DNA of 64,000 bases from CAYJEQ01 sp964371155 (GCA_964371155.1 CAYJLI010000001.1:62001-126000), one strand, 5' to 3'. Numbered from the stretch's first letter, positions 18,365 through 27,222 are shown. The notes: generated by a model from the letters alone, not told the origin. Translations and numbers: made by a program.

Positions 18365-18497
18365 GGTTTCATTCTCCTTTTAAGTATGCAGGCATAATAA
18401 ATCTAAATGCACTGCTTTATCTTTCCTATTCAATGTCAATGACTTAAGCTGTAGAATATTTTTTGTATATCTTTCTTAAGTTGTTGGCATCGCTTTC

Positions 18498-19163
18498 CTA
18501 TTCGCCTTTTTCTTCGGCAAGCTTATTTAGGTAGCGATAAATGCTTGTTTCGGTGGTTTTCATTATCTGTGCAAGCTCACTCACTGCACCCTTTACTAAG
18601 AACACTCCCTGTTTTTCCAAATTGCGCATCAAATCCATTCGCTCTTCATAGGATAATCTGTCCGCAGGTGCCGAGTAGTTCCCAGCTTCCACCAAAATTT
18701 TATCGAGCATTAGTTTATCAAATGGGACGTCATAATTATTATAAAGCTCTTTGCTTTCGGGTGAGAGGTGACTTCCGCTTATCATGTCGTTAACTATATC
18801 CCTAAGCTCAATAAGTCTATCCACTTTTATGCTCACCGAGAGCACTGCATAAAGCTCTTTATTTTCATCCATATAAAAATATGTAGCGGTTTTTAGTTTG
18901 TTTTTTGATTTGGACACCGCCCTGAAATTTACAATATAATCAGTTTCAAGGTGTATTTTATTTTTGATGAATTCTTTTTCGAGAGGGCGTATTTTTCCAC
19001 CTTGCACCGCTTCGTTGTCAAATGGGTTTATTACATGATGGACTGTCTGTTCTACTGCATTATACAGGATTATCTCGGTATCAGTCCCTGTGATATTCTG
19101 TAAGAAGTTCATATATGGTATGAGTGCATTAAGTCTATCTATATTTACCATAAGCCTATCCAT
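18498..19163 (-). CDS. YheO/DauR-like PAS-HTH transcriptional regulator
   Basis: 221 residues. The N-terminal two thirds resemble the YheO-type PAS domain (ITGTDTEIILYNAVEQTVHHVINP ... TATYFYMDENKELYAVLSVSI). The C-terminal helix-turn-helix (GAVSELAQIMKTTETSIYRYLNKL) is HTH_22-like. It probably represses in response to a small ligand, as described for DauR. It is separate from the Lrp operon by 133 nt. Target unknown. Confidence 0.85.
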   Translation of the reverse strand: MDRLMVNIDRLNALIPYMNFLQNITGTDTEIILYNAVEQTVHHVINPFDNEAVQGGKIRPLEKEFIKNKIHLETDYIVNFRAVSKSKNKLKTATYFYMDENKELYAVLSVSIKVDRLIELRDIVNDMISGSHLSPESKELYNNYDVPFDKLMLDKILVEAGNYSAPADRLSYEERMDLMRNLEKQGVFLVKGAVSELAQIMKTTETSIYRYLNKLAEEKGE

Positions 19164-19233
19164 CCCTTTAAATATACTCTAAGATTATAATTTAAACTGT
19201 GTCCAAAGATTTAAATTATCTTCTCTTATTAAT

Positions 19234-19274
19234 TTTATCTTTCCTCTACGCATAGAGCGTAGAGGAAAGATAAA
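19234..19274 (-). terminator. Perfect 18-bp hairpin downstream of pilT
   Basis: Arms at 19234-19251 and 19257-19274 are perfectly complementary around a 5-nt loop (ATAGA). It lies 13 nt past the pilT stop in the direction of transcription, so it probably ends the pilus operon. A true U-run does not follow on the minus strand, so termination or 3'-end protection is inferred. Confidence 0.65.
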
Positions 19275-19287
19275 TAAGAAACTCTAT

Positions 19288-20397
19288 TTATTTCCTGCTA
19301 CTAAGTATCTTTGATCTAATAGTTTCCTTGCCCGATGGGTCTTCACCTATCAGCCTTAATAGATATGCCGGTGTAATGCTGTGCATAAGTGCGGTTTCTT
19401 TATCAACCACGCCTTGGTTATAAAGTGCGGCTATTCCCGCATCCATGCTTGCCATTCCCTCGTCGGAAGATGCTTGAATAACTGAGTTTATCTGATGCGT
19501 CCTTCCATCTCTGATAAGTGCTCTGATAGCATTGTTGCAATGCATTATTTCAAATACTGGAACAACTTTGCCATCAATTGTTGGGATGAGCTGCTGGCAT
19601 ACTACTGTTTGCAATACCATGGAAAGCTGCATTCTCACCTGCTCCTGTTGCGAAGAGGGGAAGGTGTCCACAAGTCTGTCAATTGAGTTTGCAGCACCAA
19701 GTGTATGCAGTGCTGAGAATACCAAATGCCCTGTTTCAGCAGCGGTAAGAGCAATATTTATTGTTTCGGTATCTCTAAGCTCTCCGATTAATATAACATC
19801 GGGGCTTTGTCTAAGTGCTGCCCTTAGTGCTATTGGGTAATTGCCTGTATCGAGTGAAATTTCCCTCTGGCTAATGATACTCATCTTATGGCTGTGCAGA
19901 TGCTCAATGGGATCTTCAAGTGTTATTATATGTGCAGGACGATTATTGTTTATATTATCGAGTATACAGGTGAGCGTGGTGGTTTTACCGCTACAAGATG
20001 CACCTGTTACAAGCACAAGTCCTCGTTGCTTATTTCCAAGGGCTAAAATATCGTCGGTAATGTGTATGTCTTTAGGATTTGGAAGCGAAAATGCAACCAC
20101 ACGGATAACCGCCGCTATTGAACCACGCTGTTTGTATGTGTTTATACGAAATCTCGACACTCCTTTAAGAGCAAACGAAAAGTCGTCATCCCCTCTTTCA
20201 TGGAGCACATTCATATCCCTGCGTGCAAGCTCATAAACATCCTTTATCAGCTTTTCCGCCATATCCGGCATTATTATGGTGTCATTTAATACTTCAATTC
20301 TCTGATTTGTTTTGTAACTTATTGCCCTGCCGGCTACAATAAATATATCCGCCGCTTTTTTCTCTACCATCTCTTTTAAGAGCAGTTGAATATCCAT
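19288..20397 (-). CDS. pilT: Type IV pilus ATPase, PilT type
   Basis: 369 residues. Cytoplasmic hexameric motor that powers pilus retraction. Motifs are Walker A GASCSGKTT (a variant of the usual GPTGSGKST), the Asp box ITLEDPIEHLH, Walker B DVILIGELRDTET, a His box (TGHLVFSALHT), and the PilT-specific AIRALIRDGRTHQI C-terminal helix. It is the last gene of the pilus operon, about 30 nt after the preceding gene. No PilB-like extension motor is in the window, so it may be elsewhere, or this protein may serve both directions. Confidence 0.92.
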   Translation of the reverse strand: MDIQLLLKEMVEKKAADIFIVAGRAISYKTNQRIEVLNDTIIMPDMAEKLIKDVYELARRDMNVLHERGDDDFSFALKGVSRFRINTYKQRGSIAAVIRVVAFSLPNPKDIHITDDILALGNKQRGLVLVTGASCSGKTTTLTCILDNINNNRPAHIITLEDPIEHLHSHKMSIISQREISLDTGNYPIALRAALRQSPDVILIGELRDTETINIALTAAETGHLVFSALHTLGAANSIDRLVDTFPSSQQEQVRMQLSMVLQTVVCQQLIPTIDGKVVPVFEIMHCNNAIRALIRDGRTHQINSVIQASSDEGMASMDAGIAALYNQGVVDKETALMHSITPAYLLRLIGEDPSGKETIRSKILSSRK

Positions 20398-20430
20398 AAT
20401 ACATCTCCATTCTTTTTAATGTACTTAATT

Positions 20431-20859
20431 CTAATAATTTACCGATTGCCATTTTAGCCTTTTAATTTCATCATTTGGATTTTGTGGAAGCTCTATTTGC
20501 ACTTGCAAATACTTATCTTCATCTATTTCTACGCTGTACTGCACCTGCATGGGAAGGTCATCCTCAAATACAGCGGTAAAGCCTGCATCGTTTATCATGT
20601 CTTCCAAAGTATTTTCATCGCTATTTAGATAAATAGTATGTATCTCGGCAAGCTTTTCCTCGGCAATATTGTTTGCCTCATAGTAGCCGCTTATCGAAGC
20701 AGATGTTTTCTCAGAAAGGAGTAAATCGCTTCTTGCTCCCATAATTATTAGCATTGCAAATGATGTGAGTAGCATTATTGTGAAAAATGTGATTAGCGAT
20801 ACCACTCCAACGCTTATAAGTGAAGTACCTGCAGTACTCTCCTTTGGTTTTAATATCAT
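20431..20859 (-). CDS. Pilus-operon single-TM protein (pseudopilin-like)
   Basis: 142 residues: a short N-terminal cytoplasmic tail, one helix (ISVGVVSLITFFTIMLLTSFAML) and an extracytoplasmic domain. The topology resembles minor pilins or PilX-like proteins, but I cannot assign a family. ATG 20859 follows GGAGGTG and overlaps the previous gene by 4 nt, so translation is coupled. It probably contributes to pilus initiation or tip assembly. Confidence 0.7.
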   Translation of the reverse strand: MILKPKESTAGTSLISVGVVSLITFFTIMLLTSFAMLIIMGARSDLLLSEKTSASISGYYEANNIAEEKLAEIHTIYLNSDENTLEDMINDAGFTAVFEDDLPMQVQYSVEIDEDKYLQVQIELPQNPNDEIKRLKWQSVNY

Positions 20860-21287
20860 GAAGTCACCTCCATTATATCTCCAACATATCTTTTAACCGT
20901 GAGGCTGTATATTTCAGTTTTATCAAGCTTTGCAACACTTATATCGGCTGTTTTAATATTCCCTACCTCACTGCCTATATCCACCTTTAAAAGGTATCTA
21001 AGGTCTACTGCGTCACATTCCTGCCAATTTTCATCGTAGTAAAATTCAAAGTAATCATTAGCTGTGGCAATTTCTGAAAACATTTCCTCACTACCCTTTG
21101 CAGCTTTAAATATTTCAGCGTAGTTTTGTGCCTTGAGTGTTGCCATTGCGAGGTCTTCGCTATATTTACTGTCCGCAAATCCCTTTGCGAAAAGTCCTGC
21201 ACATATTGCCGCCGCCAGGGCAAAAAACAAACAGTTAACTATTAATTCTATAAGAAAATAACGGGTTTTTGACGGTGTATCATTCAT
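20856..21287 (-). CDS. Pilus-operon membrane protein (pseudopilin-like)
   Basis: 143 residues from ATG 21287, which follows GGGGGTGG; a longer start at 21308 has no spaced ribosome binding site. One N-terminal helix (FLIELIVNCLFFALAAAICAG) precedes a soluble domain with helix MATLKAQNYAEIFKAAKG, as in minor pilins. It overlaps the upstream gene by 8 nt and the downstream gene by 4 nt. The product is recognised only by context and topology. Confidence 0.68.
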   Translation of the reverse strand: MNDTPSKTRYFLIELIVNCLFFALAAAICAGLFAKGFADSKYSEDLAMATLKAQNYAEIFKAAKGSEEMFSEIATANDYFEFYYDENWQECDAVDLRYLLKVDIGSEVGNIKTADISVAKLDKTEIYSLTVKRYVGDIMEVTS

Positions 21288-21774
21288 CGTTTTCCACCCC
21301 CGTATCACATTCTAAATAAACTGTTGAGTTAAATAAATTTCCTCTTATATCCTCAACCTCTATTTCAAGCAGTCCGCTTGTGTTAAGCGTGAGAGCCATT
21401 TTTGATATTGGCATAATTTTTTGGCCAGTTCCCTCCACTATCTCAGTTTCAGGTGCTACAAGCACTTCGCAAAGATAGCCCTCTTCAGCATATATCCATG
21501 TTTCGTATATATCTCCATCGCCGTAATCCTTGGAAAGCACTAATGCGTCCCCTCCTACTGCTGTGTCCACTCGTACACTGCCGATAGTTTCATTCTGCCT
21601 TGTTTTTTCAGTGAGATAGAGCACGGAAGTCCTGATATTGTAGTTTTCTTCCGAAGATTCAACATTTTTTCTGTAAATATCGGCACCTAAAACCGACAGA
21701 AACAGAGAGCTGAGCGTATATATGCAAAAAAGTGCGAGTACAAATATAATTTCCGATGATTTATTTCTTTTCAT
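21280..21774 (-). CDS. Pilus-operon membrane protein, possibly DUF4860
   Basis: 164 residues with an N-terminal helix (IIFVLALFCIYTLSSLFLSVL) followed by a beta-rich domain (NIRTSVLYLTEKTRQNE ... ETWIYAEEGYLCEVLV). This arrangement resembles DUF4860 proteins of clostridial pilus clusters; that match is from memory and not certain. GGGAGGGAG lies upstream of the ATG. It probably forms part of the assembly or a minor pilin. Confidence 0.65.
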   Translation of the reverse strand: MKRNKSSEIIFVLALFCIYTLSSLFLSVLGADIYRKNVESSEENYNIRTSVLYLTEKTRQNETIGSVRVDTAVGGDALVLSKDYGDGDIYETWIYAEEGYLCEVLVAPETEIVEGTGQKIMPISKMALTLNTSGLLEIEVEDIRGNLFNSTVYLECDTGVENDE

Positions 21775-21820
21775 GCCGATAATCTCCCTCCCTTTTCTTT
21801 ATTTGGCTTTGGGTGTAAGC

Positions 21821-22156
21821 CTACTCAGACATATAGAATACCGAAATTTCCGGAAGCAAATTGCCTCCTATGTTTTGGTAATGGACCACATATTTTTCTA
21901 TATCGTAGTACAGGTTGTAATTACTTATTAAATACTCTAAATCGGCAGGATATTCTCCCTCTATCGCATAGCACTGGACCGCACTTCTACGCACCGCATT
22001 TTCAAGCAGAATTTCCTGTTGTTCTGCTACTGTTAAAGATACATCTGCTACTGCGGTACTGATGGAGTAAATAACTCCAATTATTAGAATTATCGCCCAG
22101 ACTATACCTCTGTTTATATTTTGAGCGTATTTATATCTAAATCTATGTATATTCAA
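21821..22156 (-). CDS. Pilin-like protein
   Basis: 111 residues starting at TTG 22156 after AGGAGGAGGG. It has an N-terminal hydrophobic helix (IVWAIILIIGVIYSISTAV), and the sequence AVRRSAVQCYAIEGEYPADLEYLISNYNL is the common post-helix pattern of type IV pilins (YP..L..L). No typical G|FTLIE prepilin cleavage motif is present, so it may be a minor or atypical pilin processed differently or not at all. It lies 15 nt after pilC. Confidence 0.75.
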   Translation of the reverse strand: MNIHRFRYKYAQNINRGIVWAIILIIGVIYSISTAVADVSLTVAEQQEILLENAVRRSAVQCYAIEGEYPADLEYLISNYNLYYDIEKYVVHYQNIGGNLLPEISVFYMSE

Positions 22157-22171
22157 AAGGTAGCCCTCCTC

Positions 22172-23245
22172 CTACATTCCGGATAAAATACCGGTTAGCG
22201 GTAGCATAACGGATAGCATAACCATACCCACAAGCAGGCAGAGAACCGCCACCATCGTCGGCTCTATTACCGAAATCAGCTTTCTTGTGTGCGCCTGTGT
22301 TTCCTCATAATATCTATCGGCGATATTCATGAACATTTCACCGGTAGAACCTGTTCTCACTCCTGCTTCTATCATGCTGTTGTAAACAGGTGCGAATACT
22401 TCGCTTTCCATAATAGCATCGGCAAAACCATTGCCTTTTCCCATAGAGTCCATAACATTATCTATCTTTTTAAGCACATTTTCATTATCAACTATAACAG
22501 TGGTGAATTCAAGAGCGTTTGCTATATCGACTCCACTCTCTATCATAAGCGCCATTACAAATGCAAATCTATTTGTGTTTTCAAATTTCGCAAGATTTTT
22601 AGTTATTGGTAGGCTGTTGTAGAGCTTCGAGAGAAATCTTTTTCCAGACTCTGTTAAAGAAGCTATAAAATATCCTACCGCCAAAAGTGCAATAATAGCC
22701 ACTATATATGCAGCGTAATTATTTAAATGCCTACCAAAATCAAGTAAAAAGCTTGAAACTGAGTTCATAGCAAGCCCTAATTGGCTAAAGACTTGCTCAA
22801 ACACCGGCATAACCTGCACAAGCATAACAAACACCACCACAAGCACCATCGCAGCCATTGCAAGCGGATATGTAACGGAGGAGCGTATTGTTTTTGAAAG
22901 TGTATCCTTATTTTTATAGTACTGTGAAAGTGCGAGGAAAATTTCTTCTACTTTACCTGTTTCTTCCCCTACTTCCACCATGCCAACCGCATAATCAGGA
23001 AATGCTCCAGAGTCGTATAGTACCTGCGAAAACACAGCACCGTCCGCCACATTTTCATATAGGTGTTCCAGCAAGGCCTCATCCTGTCCCTTTGGGGCAT
23101 TACTGCTAATTATGTAAAGGCTCTCCCAAACGGATATACCGCTCTTTGAAAGTGTTGCCAACTGCTCGAAGAGATAGGCTATCTCGGTGGTCGGCAGTTT
23201 CCCCCATTTATTTTTACCGCTTTGTGTGCTTGATGTATTACTCAT
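22172..23245 (-). CDS. pilC: Type IV pilus/type II secretion inner membrane platform protein PilC (GspF family)
   Basis: 357 residues with two GspF repeats (about 20-140 and 225-345) and three membrane helices (near 133, 180 and 330). Typical segments are LFEQLATLSKSGISVWESL, VEVGEETGKVEEIF and IEAGVRTGSTGEMF. It anchors the motor ATPase and the pilus base. First gene of the operon pilC-pilin-(three membrane proteins)-pilT; ATG 23245 follows AAAGGAA. Confidence 0.92.
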   Translation of the reverse strand: MSNTSSTQSGKNKWGKLPTTEIAYLFEQLATLSKSGISVWESLYIISSNAPKGQDEALLEHLYENVADGAVFSQVLYDSGAFPDYAVGMVEVGEETGKVEEIFLALSQYYKNKDTLSKTIRSSVTYPLAMAAMVLVVVFVMLVQVMPVFEQVFSQLGLAMNSVSSFLLDFGRHLNNYAAYIVAIIALLAVGYFIASLTESGKRFLSKLYNSLPITKNLAKFENTNRFAFVMALMIESGVDIANALEFTTVIVDNENVLKKIDNVMDSMGKGNGFADAIMESEVFAPVYNSMIEAGVRTGSTGEMFMNIADRYYEETQAHTRKLISVIEPTMVAVLCLLVGMVMLSVMLPLTGILSGM

Positions 23246-23325
23246 ATATGACCATTCCTTTCCGCTATATCATAAATTAGTCATTGTAATCGCTTTGCAG
23301 TGCCAATCCTTGGCTGTATCATAAA

Positions 23326-24279
23326 TTAATAAACATACATTGCATTATAATTTTGTCCATCGCCGACATATTTAATAATATCGGGGTTATTGCTACTTGT
23401 GGATGCGAATGTGGGATCCATTCTCACCCAGCTTTTTCCGTCAAACTGAATAATATCGTGAATCCATCCTGTTTCAGGGGTGTAAACACTTATCCATGCA
23501 TGGTAGGTCTGTCCCGAGTATCCAAGCACTAACTGTGTCGGTATTTGTTGTGCTCTGAGCATGGCGGTCATCACTGCCGCATAATCAAAGCAAAGCCCAG
23601 ATTTGCTGCTCATAACACCGTCTAAGTCGGGTACATAGAATGTGCTCACCCGCTCTGCAAAGTCATAATCATAGGAAATATTATTTATCACATACTCATA
23701 TATGAGCTCAACTGCTTCAAGGTCGGTATTTGCTGGTTTAACTACCTGCTCACTTTGTTTTACAGCAGTTGTTTCAGCAGTGAAGTTCACATAAGTGCTC
23801 GGATGTAAAAATGGCCCGAATTCGTTGCTTAAGCTCACATCAAATTTCGCCGTATCAACCTGCGCATAGGAAGTTCCGGAGATATTTTCATTTATTGTTA
23901 ATGTATAGGAACCGCTTCCCGCAGATATTGGAAAAACTTGAAAAGTCCCCTCTGGATCTAAATCATAGGTATAGGTTGTACCTCCGGACTTTGTCAGCTG
24001 CATTTTTATCTTGCTCTTGCTGCCGGTGTACTTAACCATGATATAGCCGTCACTTGAATTTGATACATCAACTATCGAAGATTTGCCATCAAAAGTCTTA
24101 TCTCCACTCTGCTCGGTTGAGAGCACAACAGGCGTGGAAGCTCTACTCCCTGCCACAGCAGTCTGCTGTGATGTAGAAGTGGGCGTTTTCGATGCTGCCG
24201 AAGAAGATGTTGTGCAACCAGTCATGGATGCAAAAAGTAATATGAACGCTGTAAATACAGCTAAAAAAAGTTTGCTCAC
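23326..24279 (-). CDS. Transglutaminase-like lipoprotein
   Basis: 317 residues. The N-terminus MSKLFLAVFTAFILLFASMTGC is a lipoprotein signal with the lipid cysteine in MTGC, so it is membrane-anchored outside. After a Ser/Thr-rich linker and a beta domain comes a transglutaminase core: Cys in KSGLCFDYAAVMTAMLR, His in GQTYHAWISVY and Asp in WVRMDPTFA. Such proteins can be cysteine proteases or crosslinkers acting on wall or surface proteins. The start is GTG after AAGGAGG. It lies upstream of the pilus operon on the same strand (80-nt gap) and may be co-expressed. Confidence 0.88.
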   Translation of the reverse strand: MSKLFLAVFTAFILLFASMTGCTTSSSAASKTPTSTSQQTAVAGSRASTPVVLSTEQSGDKTFDGKSSIVDVSNSSDGYIMVKYTGSKSKIKMQLTKSGGTTYTYDLDPEGTFQVFPISAGSGSYTLTINENISGTSYAQVDTAKFDVSLSNEFGPFLHPSTYVNFTAETTAVKQSEQVVKPANTDLEAVELIYEYVINNISYDYDFAERVSTFYVPDLDGVMSSKSGLCFDYAAVMTAMLRAQQIPTQLVLGYSGQTYHAWISVYTPETGWIHDIIQFDGKSWVRMDPTFASTSSNNPDIIKYVGDGQNYNAMYVY

Positions 24280-24613
24280 TTGTATTCCTCCTTGTGAGTT
24301 TACATATACAATTAATTATAACACAACCTATATTAAAATTCAAACTAAATCTTTATTAAATTGCATTCTTAAAAGGCTAATTTGCTTTTTGTTTTGCATA
24401 ATTGACTTTCTATCAAAACTTATTTTAAAAATTATTCAATTTTCTTTTGCAATGTAACCTAACTGTAACATCAATGTTGTATATTATAGATAAAGGATAG
24501 GTAAAAATGTGATTTTGTGAGATTGCTGTGTTCCCTGCTTAACTTGCTGAAGTAAAATTTGCAATTCCTCCTGTTTTATAGTATAATATATGCTATAAAA
24601 ATTCCGAACGGAG
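24280..24613. other. Divergent intergenic region, TGase lipoprotein / SARP pair
   Basis: 334 nt without a gene. The right half holds the SARP promoter. The left half, AT-rich, must carry the promoter of the leftward lipoprotein gene. No riboswitch or repeat is recognised. Confidence 0.5.
24559..24587 (+). promoter_or_regulatory. Promoter for first SARP-like gene
   Basis: TTGCAA (24559-24564), a 17-nt spacer and TATAAT (24582-24587). It predicts a transcript starting near 24594, only about 16 nt before the GGAGG ribosome binding site, which supports a translation start just downstream. Confidence 0.75.
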
Positions 24614-24622
24614 GTGCTATTT

Positions 24623-25819
24623 ATTAAAAGTTTAAACATATACATGTTGGGGGATTTTAAATTTATAGTTGACGATGTAGATCTTGCACCCAATTTCAAG
24701 CCTTCATCAAAAAAACTATTCCTACTACAGTATCTAATACTGAATAAAGGCAAACCTGTGACCGTCGACAATCTTGTTGATGTGTTGTGGGAAGATAGTG
24801 CCGAAGTAGATTTAGCCAATACACTAAAAACTTTAGTTAGTAGGCTGAGGAAAGACCTCACTTCATTTGGTATACCCGATGCGATAGTCACAAGAAACAG
24901 CGCATATATGTGGAGCGACTTAGTTCCTTCCTATGTTGATGTTTTTGATTTTGAAAAGATTGCAGAAAGTTTAAGCTCAGCAAACAGCTTAACTTCCTCT
25001 ACCAAATCCTCTTTTGAAAAAGCACTCAAACTTTATGTAGGTGATTTACTCGCAAACTCAAATATGGGCAACTGGATTTCTCATAAAGTTATCCACTATC
25101 AAAACATATATATAAAAACCGTTCAAACATATTCTCATCTTTTAGCCGAAGCAGGCAATTATGATGATGTAATTAGAGTTTGTCAAGCGGCTATTGATAT
25201 ATGCCCATTTGAATCATCAATCAATTTGGATTTGATGAATGCCTTAATTAAAAAAGGAAATGGTAGCGAGGCAATGTCCCACTACCAAAATATCACTACA
25301 CTTCACTATGACCATTTAGGTGTTAAGCCCTCCGATGAAATTATCGGATTTTATAAAACAATGCTTAAGCGCCGTGGGCATGACTCGGAGCAAAATATCG
25401 AAGAAATACACACCGAGCTCACCGATTACAGCAATGGTTCCGGTGCTTATGTGTGTGAATATCCGATATTCAAGGAGATATATTCACTTTATATGCGCAG
25501 TTTAAAGCGTCTGGGTTCCGTAATGTTTTTAGCAATTATAGGAATCGGCGAAGTGGATGAAACTCCCGAGCCACCTGAATCCATGCAGCAAGCAATGCAT
25601 CGCTTGCTTGATCTACTTCAGACCAATCTGCGAAGTGGAGATACTATATCAAGATATAGCCCTACTCAGTATGCGGCACTTTTACCGGCAATATCCGACC
25701 ACAAAGTGGGCAATATGGTTCTTTCACGCTTAAAAAGCAATTTTACAACCGAATTAATAAACAAAAAATTTAATTTTTACTATCATCTTATAAAGCTTGA
25801 TGGTGATCAGCACATATAA
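24623..25819 (+). CDS. SARP-like regulator: winged HTH, BTAD, degenerate GGDEF-like C-terminus
   Basis: About 398 residues. Residues 1-95 form an OmpR/SARP-type winged helix (SKKLFLLQYLILNKGKPVTVDNLVDVLW), followed by a BTAD helical domain (LLAEAGNYDDVIRVCQAAIDI ... LHYDHLGVKPSDE). The last 130 residues resemble a GGDEF domain that lost its signature: SGDTISRYSPTQYAALLP stands where active proteins have R-[GGDEF]. Start choice: GGAGG at 24610-24614 is 8 nt before an ATT codon at 24623, which aligns with the ATG of the paralogue; the GTG at 24614 lies inside the ribosome binding site. Likely a DNA-binding activator; the target is unknown. Confidence 0.82.
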   Translation: MKSLNIYMLGDFKFIVDDVDLAPNFKPSSKKLFLLQYLILNKGKPVTVDNLVDVLWEDSAEVDLANTLKTLVSRLRKDLTSFGIPDAIVTRNSAYMWSDLVPSYVDVFDFEKIAESLSSANSLTSSTKSSFEKALKLYVGDLLANSNMGNWISHKVIHYQNIYIKTVQTYSHLLAEAGNYDDVIRVCQAAIDICPFESSINLDLMNALIKKGNGSEAMSHYQNITTLHYDHLGVKPSDEIIGFYKTMLKRRGHDSEQNIEEIHTELTDYSNGSGAYVCEYPIFKEIYSLYMRSLKRLGSVMFLAIIGIGEVDETPEPPESMQQAMHRLLDLLQTNLRSGDTISRYSPTQYAALLPAISDHKVGNMVLSRLKSNFTTELINKKFNFYYHLIKLDGDQHI

Positions 25820-25857
25820 TTTATACCCCAAAAAATATATAGAGAGGAGGGGATGGA

Positions 25858-27045
25858 ATGAGCGCTATTCAAATTTTTACCTTGGGCGAACTAAGAATAG
25901 TAGTAGATGGCACTGATATAGCTAAAAAGTTTAAACAATCGCCAAAAAAACTACTTTTACTTGAGTATTTGATTGTAAACAGGGCAAAACCTGCGACTGT
26001 TTCAAGTTTAGTGGATGTTTTGTGGAATGGCAAAGATGATTTCACTCTTGAAAACACCCTAAAAACACTTATCAGCAGACTGAGAAAAGACCTTAGCGAA
26101 CTTGGCTTACCAAATGCGATTGTCACCCGTAGAGGTGCCTATATGTGGAATCCTGATCTTGAATGTGATATAGACATGGCTAAGATGGATGATATCTGCA
26201 AAGAAATAGATAAAGTAAGCGAACTTAATAACGACAGCAAGCAGCTGTTTGAAGATGTTATTTATATGTATAATGATGATTTACTTGTTGATTCGAGTAT
26301 AAATACTTGGATTGCTCCTAAATCCTATTACTACCATAACCTCTACTTGAGAACTGTATACAGATACATCACATTACTAAACGAACAAAAAAAATATAGC
26401 GAAGTGATTAGAATATGCAAAACTGCACTTGAGGTTGATACATTTGACTCTGTTTTAAATATTGAGCTTATGTCCGCTCTTCTTAAAATGGGTAAAAGCA
26501 AAAATGCTCTCCTCCAGTATCAAAACATCACCGAGCTACATTATGCTCATTTAGGTGTTCCACCTTCTCAGGAGATATTGGATTTTTATAGGGAGCTTGT
26601 AGTCAATGAGCAAAAGGCTGAGGCTAATATTGAAGAAATTTACAACGACCTTAAAACAGATGATGTAGATAAAGGTGGATTTGTCTGTGAGTACTCAATT
26701 TTTAAAGATATATATCGTCTTTATATGAGGAATTTACAACGTCTGAATTCCACTATGTTCTTAGCAATAATTAACATACGCTATAATGGATTAAGTGAAA
26801 CCAATTCACTCGAGCTTGACTTTGCAATGCGTCGACTCAGAGATTTGCTTAGGGACAATCTCAGAACAGGTGATACAATTTCAAGATACAGCCCAAGCCA
26901 ATACGCTATATTACTACCAAGTATTGAAACATTCGATGTGGGCGATATGGTTATGAAGCGACTACGTAGTACATTTTACTCGGACACTGAGAACTCAGGC
27001 TATAAATTTGATTTTAAACTGATGGAGCTTGGCAAAGATTCATAA
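25858..27045 (+). CDS. SARP-like regulator paralogue: winged HTH, BTAD, degenerate GGDEF-like C-terminus
   Basis: 395 residues, the same three-part layout as its upstream neighbour and clearly its paralogue, giving a tandem duplication. The HTH region is LGELRIVVDGTDIAKKFKQSPKK, the BTAD region LNEQKKYSEVIRICKTALEV ... LHYAHLGVPPS, and the C-terminal degenerate GGDEF-like segment TGDTISRYSPSQYAILLPSI. ATG 25858 follows AGGAGGGGATGGA. It is 38 nt after the first gene and co-transcribed with it. The two may form a heteromer or respond to different signals. They point away from the lipoprotein/pilus genes, possible targets by position only. Confidence 0.85.
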   Translation: MSAIQIFTLGELRIVVDGTDIAKKFKQSPKKLLLLEYLIVNRAKPATVSSLVDVLWNGKDDFTLENTLKTLISRLRKDLSELGLPNAIVTRRGAYMWNPDLECDIDMAKMDDICKEIDKVSELNNDSKQLFEDVIYMYNDDLLVDSSINTWIAPKSYYYHNLYLRTVYRYITLLNEQKKYSEVIRICKTALEVDTFDSVLNIELMSALLKMGKSKNALLQYQNITELHYAHLGVPPSQEILDFYRELVVNEQKAEANIEEIYNDLKTDDVDKGGFVCEYSIFKDIYRLYMRNLQRLNSTMFLAIINIRYNGLSETNSLELDFAMRRLRDLLRDNLRTGDTISRYSPSQYAILLPSIETFDVGDMVMKRLRSTFYSDTENSGYKFDFKLMELGKDS

Positions 27046-27078
27046 GCTTTGACTTTATATGCTTTCAAGTAATTATTT

Positions 27079-27113
27079 TAGACTGTGGCAGATTAATAAA
27101 TGCCATAGTCTAA
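27079..27113 (+). terminator. Terminator of SARP-like pair
   Basis: 12-bp stem with one G-T type pair (TAGACTGTGGCA / TGCCATAGTCTA), a 10-nt loop, followed by ATTTTAAG. Confidence 0.75.
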
Positions 27114-27156
27114 TTTTAAGTGTGTTAAACTTTTTAAAAAATTTACAGTCGGTTAA

Positions 27157-27185
27157 TTTAAAAGAAGATAAAAATAATGTATAAT
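27157..27185 (+). promoter_or_regulatory. Promoter for cyclophilin lipoprotein
   Basis: TATAAT at 27180-27185, with TTTAAA 17 nt upstream at 27157-27162. The -10 is perfect, the -35 weak. Confidence 0.55.
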
Positions 27186-27222
27186 AGTATGAGTTATAAA
27201 TTTAGAATGGAGTATTTAATAG

